NCBI GenBank assembly: GCA_017508505.1
Contig: JAFVYT010000112.1
Span: 1 to 9,202 of the forward strand
Reading direction: 5' to 3'
DNA from: Clostridia bacterium
GTDB taxonomy: Bacteria > Bacillota_A > Clostridia > Oscillospirales > SIG627
DNA length: 9,202 bases
Shown here: piece by piece, positions 1 to 5,899 of the stretch
Layout of the letters: each line of letters starts with the position of its first letter
How positions within the stretch are numbered: the first letter of the stretch is position 1
Translations under genes and position numbers: made by a program
Notes under the pieces: generated by a model
What the model was told of the DNA's origin: nothing
The model's database searches: none
What the model saw: the letters and a program-made list of their open reading frames with translations, nothing else

Positions 1-407
1 AAGGGCACGTCCGCACCGATTTTTACGGCGATCTCGGGAAGGGAGATCTCGGCGGGGTAAAGCACCGAAAGCCCCCTTAAAACGGCGGCCGCGTCGGAGG
101 AGCCGCCGCCCATTCCCGCGCCGTCGGGGATGCACTTTTTCAGGGTGATATGCATGCCGCCGCAGACCCCCGAGGACTCGAAATAGGCCCTCGCGGCCTT
201 GTGGCAAAGATTCTTTTCGTCACAGGGGATTCCGGGACGGTCACAGTCAATGAGAATCCCTTGGGGGATTTTTTTCAGATGAAGGGTGTCTGCCAGGGAG
301 ATCTCCTGCATTACGCTCTCCAATGTGTGGTAGGAGTCCGCGCGCTTTCCCGTAATGGAAAGGGTCAGGTTGATCTTGGCGTAAGCGGAGAGGGTGAGCT
401 CTTCCAT
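1..407 (-). CDS. ispE: IspE, 4-diphosphocytidyl-2-C-methyl-D-erythritol kinase (N-terminal 135 residues, cut by window edge)
   Basis: IspE phosphorylates CDP-methylerythritol with ATP in the non-mevalonate (MEP) isoprenoid pathway, in the cytoplasm. My translation from the ATG at 407-405 begins MEELTLSAYAKINLTLSITG, the family N-terminus. It continues with the substrate-binding stretch KRADSYHTLES (usually R-x-DGYH) at residues 21-31. The GHMP-kinase glycine loop IPDGAGMGGGSSDAAAVL is at residues 93-110, and GADVP at 131-135 lies at the cut. A full family member is about 280-300 residues, so roughly half is present. The start is set by AAGGAG at 417-412, four bases before the ATG and directly behind the stop codon of the upstream DUF362 gene, which suggests translational coupling. 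One oddity is serine in place of the usual glycine in the DGYH motif. The family assignment is firm; only the C-terminal half is unseen. Confidence 0.95.
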   Translation of the reverse strand, partial: MEELTLSAYAKINLTLSITGKRADSYHTLESVMQEISLADTLHLKKIPQGILIDCDRPGIPCDEKNLCHKAARAYFESSGVCGGMHITLKKCIPDGAGMGGGSSDAAAVLRGLSVLYPAEISLPEIAVKIGADVP

Positions 408-417
408 ACTGCTCCTT

Positions 418-1548
418 TTACATCCACCTTAAAAGCCCGAAGGCGCTTGTCTTGACGGCTTTTTTGGGGCACATCTCCTGACAGCACCAGCAACGGATGC
501 ACTTTTTCGGGTGAATGACGGCTTTTCTGTTTTTGATCTCAATGGTCTTTTGGGGACAAAGGGAGGCACACTCCCCGCACCCGATGCAGTTCTTTTTTAC
601 GATTTTCGGCTTCGGGGAAAGAAAGCGTCCCAACCGCCCTCCGAAAATCTTCGGCAGATCCCGCAAGATGTTAGGCTTTTTGCTATCGGGGAGAAGAAAG
701 GGCTCCGGTCGCTCCGCGGTCTCGTCGTCTCCGACGATCTGCACCTCACCGCTGAAAACGCCCTCCTTTTTGGCCCGCTCCAGAATGGGGGAGAGGGTCG
801 GATCGATGCCCATTCTGCGGCACATCACCTCGTCAATGGCAAAGGTGGAAACACCCCCGAGCACCGTCCCGCCGAATTTCGGAATGCCTCCCGAGGGGCC
901 GTCCTTTTCCATTCCCCAGATCCCGTCCAGAATGGAAAGGGTAGGGGGCAGGGCACGGTTGAGATCGATGATCAGCCCCGAAAAATCGTAGATCTCGGGG
1001 TGTGCCGCGTGATACTCGATCTTTCTGAGCCCGGGAATCAGCCCGTAAAGGTTTTTGGCACAGCCTGTGACGGTGGTCAGGGAGTGGGTCTTCATTTTCG
1101 CAAGGTTGATGAAGACGTCCGCCTCGCAAAACACGTCCAGCACGTCTACCTCCTTGGCACTCAGACCGCAGGGGACGGGAATGCGCCTCGGGTTCATTTG
1201 GGTGTGAATGGGAATGCCGTATTTCTCGCAGATCTCGGCAATGCCCGTCTCCCGATAGATCCCGTGGAGCAAGGGCTCCGTGTTGGGGCCTCCGGGACAT
1301 TCCGCCACGGTAATATCCTTGGTGTGGGGCAACAGACAAAGAAGCACCGCCTCCAAAACGGCGGGGTGGGTGGTGGCACAGCCCTCCGGCTTTTTTCTCA
1401 CCACGAGATTCGGCTTGATCACGGTCTTTTTGCCCTTTTCAAACAAGCGCTCGTAGCCGCCGTGATCCCGAATGATCCGATCCACGACAGAGACCAGAGT
1501 CTCCACGTCGTATTTTTCCGCACGGTAAAAGGAAACGGTGTTCATCAT
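418..1548 (-). CDS. DUF362 domain protein with C-terminal 2x[4Fe-4S] ferredoxin domain
   Basis: A 376-residue cytoplasmic Fe-S protein of unknown reaction. Residues 1-300 match the DUF362 family, including the characteristic stretch NLAKMKTHSLTTVTGCAKNL at 148-167, preceded by KPNLV at 45-49. Residues 318-365 form a bacterial ferredoxin domain with two complete cluster motifs: C321, C324, C327 and C331 followed by proline, then C350, C353, C356 and C360 followed by proline. Two 4Fe-4S clusters are therefore expected, suggesting electron transfer. No signal peptide or membrane segment is seen. Translation can begin at either of two adjacent ATG codons (1548 or 1545); AAGGA at 1560-1556 is 7 bases before the first. 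The gene starts 3 bp after plsY ends and stops 10 bp before ispE. DUF362 proteins are often annotated only as ferredoxin-like or Fe-S cluster proteins, and the partner here is unknown. Confidence 0.93.
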   Translation of the reverse strand: MMNTVSFYRAEKYDVETLVSVVDRIIRDHGGYERLFEKGKKTVIKPNLVVRKKPEGCATTHPAVLEAVLLCLLPHTKDITVAECPGGPNTEPLLHGIYRETGIAEICEKYGIPIHTQMNPRRIPVPCGLSAKEVDVLDVFCEADVFINLAKMKTHSLTTVTGCAKNLYGLIPGLRKIEYHAAHPEIYDFSGLIIDLNRALPPTLSILDGIWGMEKDGPSGGIPKFGGTVLGGVSTFAIDEVMCRRMGIDPTLSPILERAKKEGVFSGEVQIVGDDETAERPEPFLLPDSKKPNILRDLPKIFGGRLGRFLSPKPKIVKKNCIGCGECASLCPQKTIEIKNRKAVIHPKKCIRCWCCQEMCPKKAVKTSAFGLLRWM

Positions 1549-1551
1549 AGC

Positions 1552-2265
1552 TCAATCCTTCTTTTTCTCTTTGCCCTTGCCGATGGTGAATTTCTTTTCG
1601 GTCTTGTTTAAAAGGCGAATGATGTTCTCCTTATGCATTCCGATGACAAAGAAGGAGATCATCAGAGAGAAGAAAATGTAGGTCAGGTTGGGGTCGGAAA
1701 GGTTAAAGGCATACACCACCATCGGGTAGAAGAACGCCGCGGTGATGCTGGAGGCGGAAATGATCTGGGTTGCGGCAAACATCAGCCCGAAGATCAGGAC
1801 CAGCACCAGAAATACCAGAGGGTCGATCAGAAGCACCGTAATGGCACTGACGATGACGCCCTTGCCCCCCTTGAATTTGTGGTAAAGGGGGAAGACGTGA
1901 CCGAGCATACAGAACAGACCCGACACGTACTGGCCGGGGCCGCCCATGATAAGAAAGCCGATCACCACGGAGAAAAGGGCCTTCAATACGTCACCCGCGA
2001 GAGTCAGAAGCCCTGCCTTTTTACCGAAGGTGCGAAACATATTGGTCATACCTGCGTTGCCGGAGCCGTAGCCGCGCACGTCGTTTCCGTAGATCCTTTT
2101 GGAAATGATCACCGCAGAGTTGATGCTGCCGAGAAGGTACGAGCTGACGGCGCAGGCAAGAAAGCCGAGCACCAGGATCAGAATCAGCGTCGCGCCGCTC
2201 TTTCCGTAAAGCAGAGCGCCGAGAAAGCCCTCTCTTACGATTTCATCGGGAAAAAAGTATCTCAT
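1552..2265 (-). CDS. plsY: PlsY, acyl-phosphate:glycerol-3-phosphate acyltransferase
   Basis: Integral membrane enzyme that transfers an acyl group from acyl-phosphate (made by PlsX) to the sn-1 position of glycerol-3-phosphate, the first committed step of phospholipid synthesis. The three family motifs are visible: GSINSA at residues 46-51, GSGNAGMTN at 67-75 (usually GSGNPGxTN), and GHVFPLYHKFKGGKGV at 122-137. Several hydrophobic membrane segments lie around residues 25-45, 93-108, 141-185 and 195-210, followed by a lysine-rich tail. At 237 residues it is longer than the usual 190-210, mainly because of about 25 extra N-terminal residues. The ATG overlaps the der stop codon as ATGA (2265-2262), and a strong AAGGAGG lies just upstream inside der, so translation is coupled to der. 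No plsX is present in this window. Confidence 0.96.
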   Translation of the reverse strand: MRYFFPDEIVREGFLGALLYGKSGATLILILVLGFLACAVSSYLLGSINSAVIISKRIYGNDVRGYGSGNAGMTNMFRTFGKKAGLLTLAGDVLKALFSVVIGFLIMGGPGQYVSGLFCMLGHVFPLYHKFKGGKGVIVSAITVLLIDPLVFLVLVLIFGLMFAATQIISASSITAAFFYPMVVYAFNLSDPNLTYIFFSLMISFFVIGMHKENIIRLLNKTEKKFTIGKGKEKKKD

Positions 2266-3593
2266 GCTTCCTCCTTCGTTCTTTCTCTGATCACGAATTG
2301 AATGGGGGTGCCCTTAAAGCCGAAGGTTTCCCTCAGGCAATTTTCGATGTATCTTTGATAGGTGAAATGGAACAGCTTCTCGCTGTTGCAGAAGATGACG
2401 AATTTCGGGGGCTTCACGCTCACCTGGGTCATATAGTAGACCTTCAGTCTGCGCCCCTTGTCGCTGGGGGGCTGGACGCGGGTGGTGGCATCGTTGAGCA
2501 TATCGTTGAGCATTCCCGTGGCGATGCGGGTGGAGGCCTGCATATTCACGTACTTGATATGCTCGAAGAGCTTGTCGATGCGAAGACCCGTCTTGGCGGA
2601 GATAAAGAGCACGGGGGCGTACTGCATAAAGGGGAGGATGTCGAACACCTTCTTGGTGGCGTTCTTGACGGAATCGTTGTCCTTCTCGGGCAGATCCCAC
2701 TTATTCATACACACGATGCAGGCCTTGCCCGCCTCGTGGGCGATCCCTGCGATGGTGGCGTCCTGACTTGTGATTCCCTCGAAGGCATCCACCATAATGA
2801 CGCAAACGTCGCTGCGCTCCACCGCCAGCTTTGCCCGCAGAACGCTGTATTTTTCAATGCGGTCGTCGATCTTGGAGGCACGGCGGATTCCTGCGGTGTC
2901 GATGAAATTGAAGATGCCGTGCTCGTTCTCCACACGGGTGTCCACGGCGTCGCGGGTGGTGCCTGCCACGGGAGAGACAATGACGCGGTTCTCACCCAGA
3001 ACGGCGTTGATCAGGCTGCTCTTACCGGAGTTGGGCTTTCCGATGACGGCGACGTTGATCACGTCCTCCTCATCCTCCTGCTCCTCGGCGGGGCCGAGCA
3101 GACGGGCGACCTCCTCGAGAATGTCGCCGCTTCCCGTTCCGTGAATGGAGGAAAGGGCAAAGGGGCCGTATTCTACCCCAAGCTCGTAAAATTCGTAAAA
3201 TTCGGGGGGCAGTGCACCGATGGAGTCCACCTTGTTCACCGCCAGAATGACGGGCTTCTTGCTCCGCTTTAAGAGAGAGGCAATCTCACGGTCGGCGGCG
3301 GTTACTCCGGAGCGGATGTCCGTCATAAAGATGATGACGTCGGCCGCATCCATAGCAAGGTACGCCTGCTCCTCAATGTGAGACAAGATCTCATCTCCGG
3401 AGCCGGGCTCGATCCCTCCCGTATCAATCAGGGTCATTTTTCTGCCGCACCATTCCGTTTCGTAATAAATGCGGTCACGGGTCACCCCGGGAACGTCATC
3501 CACGATGGAGATGCGCTCACCGGAGAGCTTGTTAAAAAAAGTGCTTTTGCCTACGTTGGGTCGTCCCACGATGGCGATCACGGGTTTTGGCAT
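2262..3593 (-). CDS. der: Der (EngA), double-domain GTPase for 50S ribosome assembly
   Basis: Der is an essential GTPase with two tandem G domains that helps mature the large ribosomal subunit. Domain 1 shows GRPNVGKS (residues 10-17), TRD at 38-40, DTGG (57-60) and NKVD (120-123). Domain 2 shows GKPNSGKS (185-192), GTTRD (211-215), DTAG (232-235) and NKWD (297-300). The linker near residues 168-178 is rich in glutamate and aspartate. Residues from about 355 to 443 correspond to the C-terminal KH-like domain, ending in a basic and acidic tail. Length (443) is normal for the family. The start follows AAGGAG with a 6-base spacer located in the 3' end of the DUF512 gene, and the two genes are 3 bp apart. 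der overlaps plsY by 4 bp downstream. Confidence 0.98.
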   Translation of the reverse strand: MPKPVIAIVGRPNVGKSTFFNKLSGERISIVDDVPGVTRDRIYYETEWCGRKMTLIDTGGIEPGSGDEILSHIEEQAYLAMDAADVIIFMTDIRSGVTAADREIASLLKRSKKPVILAVNKVDSIGALPPEFYEFYELGVEYGPFALSSIHGTGSGDILEEVARLLGPAEEQEDEEDVINVAVIGKPNSGKSSLINAVLGENRVIVSPVAGTTRDAVDTRVENEHGIFNFIDTAGIRRASKIDDRIEKYSVLRAKLAVERSDVCVIMVDAFEGITSQDATIAGIAHEAGKACIVCMNKWDLPEKDNDSVKNATKKVFDILPFMQYAPVLFISAKTGLRIDKLFEHIKYVNMQASTRIATGMLNDMLNDATTRVQPPSDKGRRLKVYYMTQVSVKPPKFVIFCNSEKLFHFTYQRYIENCLRETFGFKGTPIQFVIRERTKEEA

Positions 3594-3596
3594 ATT

Positions 3597-4922
3597 TTAC
3601 TCCTTCATAAGCAAATCTTCGATCTGATCCAGAATCGGGATTCCGTTTTCCACGGCGTACACGGGACATCCGAGCGCGTCCTGCACCTCTTCGGGGGTTA
3701 CGTCATCCAGAAATTTATCCCTTTCGTGCCGCAGGGATACCGCGGGCAAAAGGAGGATTTCGGGCTTTTTCGGCTTCAGGGTCTCAATCAGGTCACCGCC
3801 GCAGATCAGTCCCGCCACGGTCACCGTTTCCCCGAAAAAGCGATTGGGGACCGCCACCACCTCGAGGGTAAGCCCGGGCAGCTTTTCGGTGATCCTCTCG
3901 CAGATCTCCTTAAGAAAGCCCTCGGCGGCCTTTCCCGTGGCAAGGGTGATGCGGAGCCTCTTGTCGGGGAGCTTTTTCCGGTCCCCCTCGTTCCAGCGCC
4001 ACTCCAATTCCTCCAGGATCTCCTCCCGACTGCTTCGAAGAAGCCCTACGCCGTTGTCCAATTGAGGGTAACCGTCGTAGTCCTTTTCCTCGGGCAGGGG
4101 GAGGTCTGCGGCAAGGTAAAATTCATCTGCCGCATACACCAGATGGGTGTCGTATTTTTCCATAAATTCCTTCCCGAAGCGCTCCACCGTGCCGATGAGC
4201 TCTCTTGCCCTCTCGGGAGAGTAGGGTGCGATGGAGGGAAGGCCGTCTCTGTGACGGGTCAGTCCCGCAGGAACCACCGCAATGCTCTGCAGGGCAGGGC
4301 GCAGGGTCTCCAGCTCCCGGATCGTCCGCTCCAATTCCGCTCCGTCGTTGATGCCGCAGCAGGAAACGATCTGACAGTTGATGTCGATGCCGCCGTCCCG
4401 CAGAACGCGCAGCTGCTCCATAATCTCTCCCGCTCTTTTGTTTCCCAGCATCTTCACCCGCAGAGCGGGGTTTGTGGTATGGACGGAGACGTTCACGGGG
4501 GAAAGGCGCATTTGGACGATGCGATCCAGCTCCTCGCGGGATACGTTGGTCAAGGTCACGTAGTTTCCCATCAGAAAGGAAAGGCGGGTATCGTCGTCCT
4601 TGAAATACACCGTCTCCCGCATTCCGCAGGGGTTTTGATCGATAAAGCAGAAGATGCAGCGGTTGGAACAGCGCTTCTTGCGATCCATCAGAAAGGTCTC
4701 AAACTCCAGACCGATGTCGTCGTAGCGTCCCTTCTTTACGGAGAGGTCAAATTCTGCTTCTCCGCGCTTCAGGGTCAAAAGGATTCTCTCCTCGGTCAGA
4801 AAGAAGCGGTAATCCAAAACGTCCTTGATGGGGTGAGAGTCAATTGACATAAGCAGATCCCCGGGCAAGATCCCGAGCTTTTCTGCCAATGAGCCCTTTT
4901 CCACCGATTCGATTTTGACCAT
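3597..4922 (-). CDS. DUF512 family protein: PDZ-like domain plus radical-SAM-like Fe-S domain
   Basis: A 441-residue cytoplasmic protein of unknown reaction. Residues 1-40 resemble a PDZ domain (MVKIESVEKGSLAEKLGILP followed by GDLLMSID). C85, C89 and C92 form a C-x3-C-x2-C motif typical of a radical-SAM 4Fe-4S cluster, followed by the family stretch FIDQNPCGMRETVYFKDDD. The middle carries VSVHTTNP at 146-152 and an IVSCCGINDG segment at 185-194. Residues about 330-440 are the DUF512 domain, with VPNRFFGETVTVAGL (358-372) and FLDDVTPEE (404-412). The signature ADEFYLAADLPLPEE is at 265-279. All three cluster cysteines are present, so the protein is expected to be active. The start follows a purine-rich GGGAG site about 9 bases upstream. 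It is the first gene after the attenuator-like gap and is 3 bp from der. The substrate is not known to me. Confidence 0.93.
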   Translation of the reverse strand: MVKIESVEKGSLAEKLGILPGDLLMSIDSHPIKDVLDYRFFLTEERILLTLKRGEAEFDLSVKKGRYDDIGLEFETFLMDRKKRCSNRCIFCFIDQNPCGMRETVYFKDDDTRLSFLMGNYVTLTNVSREELDRIVQMRLSPVNVSVHTTNPALRVKMLGNKRAGEIMEQLRVLRDGGIDINCQIVSCCGINDGAELERTIRELETLRPALQSIAVVPAGLTRHRDGLPSIAPYSPERARELIGTVERFGKEFMEKYDTHLVYAADEFYLAADLPLPEEKDYDGYPQLDNGVGLLRSSREEILEELEWRWNEGDRKKLPDKRLRITLATGKAAEGFLKEICERITEKLPGLTLEVVAVPNRFFGETVTVAGLICGGDLIETLKPKKPEILLLPAVSLRHERDKFLDDVTPEEVQDALGCPVYAVENGIPILDQIEDLLMKE

Positions 4923-4951
4923 CCGTTTTTTCTCCCTTCCGCAGTTCTCTC

Positions 4952-5014
4952 AAAAAAAGAAAAAAAGATACATCTTGGGCACAAAAGCCTTTCGGCTATG
5001 CCAAAGACATATCT
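4952..5014 (-). terminator. Intrinsic terminator or attenuator between rpmF and the DUF512 gene
   Basis: On the minus strand AGATATGTCTT (5014-5004) pairs along all 11 positions with AAGATGTATCT (4976-4966). Two adjacent pairs are G-U wobbles that would be mismatches on the plus strand, which points to minus-strand RNA. Inside it GGCA (5002-4999) pairs with TGCC (4981-4978), enclosing AGCC-GAAA-GGCT (4997-4986). The hairpin is followed at once by seven T, one C and seven T (4966-4952). It should stop yceD-rpmF transcripts. Because only about 29 bases separate it from the next start codon, any transcript entering the DUF512-der operon from upstream must read through it. Confidence 0.75.
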
Positions 5015-5024
5015 CTGGTGTGCC
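4978..5024 (-). other. Alternative three-way-junction RNA fold competing with the terminator
   Basis: On the minus strand GGCACA (5024-5019) pairs perfectly with TGTGCC (4983-4978). It encloses two hairpins: a 7-bp stem, CCAGAGA paired with TCTTTGG around a TATG loop (5018-5001, one G-U pair), and AGCC-GAAA-GGCT (4997-4986). The 7-bp stem uses bases that the terminator stem needs, so the two folds exclude each other. The whole three-way fold is transcribed before the final terminator strand. I do not recognise a known riboswitch class. The pairing is seen directly, while a regulatory role is inference. Confidence 0.4.
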
Positions 5025-5052
5025 GTTATAGAGTCTCCGCCGACAGGGTCAG
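5025..5052 (-). promoter_or_regulatory. Possible promoter for the DUF512-der-plsY-ispE operon
   Basis: Minus-strand CTGACC (5052-5047) is followed after 16 bases by TATAAC (5030-5025). The -10 box is good but the -35 box is weak (TGAC core only). Transcription would begin near 5018, at the start of the hairpin region, and would still have to pass the terminator. No better promoter is visible in the gap. The alternative is that the operon depends on read-through from the yceD promoter. Confidence 0.3.
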
Positions 5053-5059
5053 CGGAGAC
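5033..5059. repeat. Inverted repeat GTCTCCGC / GCGGAGAC with inner GAC/GTC
   Basis: An 8-bp perfect inverted repeat (5033-5040 with 5052-5059) carries a further 3-bp pair GAC/GTC (5042-5044 with 5048-5050) after a single mismatch. It lies 23 bases past the rpmF stop codon, has no T-run directly after it, and overlaps the -35 region of the possible promoter. It may be an mRNA 3'-end stabilising hairpin for rpmF, part of a larger leader RNA, or an operator. The sequence does not decide between these. Confidence 0.6.
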
Positions 5060-5082
5060 CGAAAAACGAGCCCTTTGACAAA

Positions 5083-5265
5083 TCAGTCCTTGATCTCGAT
5101 GACTTCTTTGCCGTCCTTCTGTCCGCACTCGGAGCAAACTCTGTTATGGAGATTGTATGCACCGCAGTTGGGGCACTTCTCGAGCGTGGGCTGAGACAAT
5201 TTCCATACGCTGGAGCGTCTGGAGTTCTTTCTTGCTTTGGATGTCTTTCTCTTCGGTACTGCCAT
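5083..5265 (-). CDS. rpmF: Ribosomal protein bL32, zinc-binding (C+) form
   Basis: A 60-residue large-subunit ribosomal protein. It begins MAVPKRKTSKARKNSRR, the family N-terminus, and carries a zinc ribbon with C31-x2-C34 and C44-x2-C47, so it is the zinc-dependent form rather than a cysteine-free paralogue. The start is at 5265: GGGAGGTG lies upstream with normal spacing. The longer open frame reaching back to 5439 is rejected because it only overlaps yceD in another frame. The gene sits 47 bases behind yceD, the usual bacterial pairing. The gap contains a small ACCG-GAAA-CGGT hairpin (5300-5289) of unknown importance. It is co-transcribed from the yceD promoter. Confidence 0.98.
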   Translation of the reverse strand: MAVPKRKTSKARKNSRRSSVWKLSQPTLEKCPNCGAYNLHNRVCSECGQKDGKEVIEIKD

Positions 5266-5312
5266 TTCGCACCTCCCAATTTTTCTATACCGTTTCCGGT
5301 TGTATTTTGTTT

Positions 5313-5822
5313 TTAATCCTTGAAAAAGTCCGCAAGACCCGCAAGTCTGGGATCTGTTTCCTTTTGCACGCACCCGCAGTCCCCGTCGTTCAGCACCTTC
5401 CCGCATTTGGGGCAGAGCCCCTTGCAATCCTCTCGGCAAAGAAGCCGGAAGGGAAGATTGGTGAACACCGTTTCCTCACACAGTGCTGCAAGATCGATCT
5501 GGTGGCCTTCGGCGGCTATGACCTCCTCCTCGGTCTCGGCTTCTGCCGTTTCTACGGGAAGGTCAATTTCCAGGGAGAACTCCTCATCGACCGGAGCAAG
5601 GCATCTCGCACAGGAGGCGGAATACTGTCCCGTAACGGTGCCGGATAGTCGCAGGAACCCGGAAAGGTCGATGACGCACCCGGAAAAGTGAAGGGATGAA
5701 ACCGTGATCTGATTTTCTTCAAAGGGGAAATCGAGTCCCGCCAAATCAAAGTCGATTCGGTCCGTTTCTCCGGACAGAAGCTTTGAAATATCAAGAAAAT
5801 GGTTTTCGGTTTGGTTGATCAT
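5313..5822 (-). CDS. yceD: YceD/DUF177 family protein, large-subunit rRNA accumulation factor
   Basis: A 169-residue protein of the DUF177 (YceD) family, members of which are linked to 23S rRNA accumulation and are typically encoded just upstream of rpmF, as here. It shows C71-x2-C74 in the middle and a C-terminal metal-binding cluster C129, C133, C137, C140, C149 and C151. This spans LCREDCKGLCPKCGKVLN and CGC and is followed by the family DPRLAGLADFF ending. An acidic stretch (AEAETEEEV, residues 93-101) lies between. Start at 5822 follows GAGGAAAAG in a leader of about 26 bases from a strong promoter. Family assignment is firm; the biochemical role rests on work with other members. Confidence 0.93.
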   Translation of the reverse strand: MINQTENHFLDISKLLSGETDRIDFDLAGLDFPFEENQITVSSLHFSGCVIDLSGFLRLSGTVTGQYSASCARCLAPVDEEFSLEIDLPVETAEAETEEEVIAAEGHQIDLAALCEETVFTNLPFRLLCREDCKGLCPKCGKVLNDGDCGCVQKETDPRLAGLADFFKD

Positions 5823-5855
5823 TTTTACTTTTCCTCAAGGTATCGACAGTATTTT

Positions 5856-5884
5856 ATTATAACTATAAAGGCTTTTTTTGTCAA
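5856..5884 (-). promoter_or_regulatory. Consensus sigma-A promoter of yceD-rpmF
   Basis: Minus-strand TTGACA (5884-5879) and TATAAT (5861-5856) are separated by exactly 17 bases (5878-5862), a perfect match to the housekeeping consensus. Transcription should begin near 5848, giving a leader of about 26 bases. The -35 box begins only 16 bases behind the cca stop codon. Confidence 0.92.
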
Positions 5885-5899
5885 TGGCTTTCGCACAAT

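Noticed and set aside
511..1611. Long plus-strand open frame (366 codons) opposite the DUF362 gene
   Set aside because: It is antisense to a gene with clear ferredoxin and DUF362 motifs, has low-complexity composition and no recognisable domain, and no ribosome binding site fits.
3378..4847. Plus-strand open frame of 489 codons opposite der and the DUF512 gene
   Set aside because: It spans two well-supported genes on the other strand and reflects GC-rich third positions; no family motif is seen.
4952..5082. Known riboswitch class or T-box in the rpmF-DUF512 gap
   Set aside because: I see none of the conserved cores of T-box, TPP, SAM, lysine, FMN, cobalamin, glycine, purine or c-di-GMP elements; only the competing folds are reported.
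5266..5439. N-terminal extension of rpmF to 118 residues
   Set aside because: L32 proteins start MAVPK and are about 60 residues long; the extra part is yceD read in another frame, and the strong GGGAGGTG site supports the short form.
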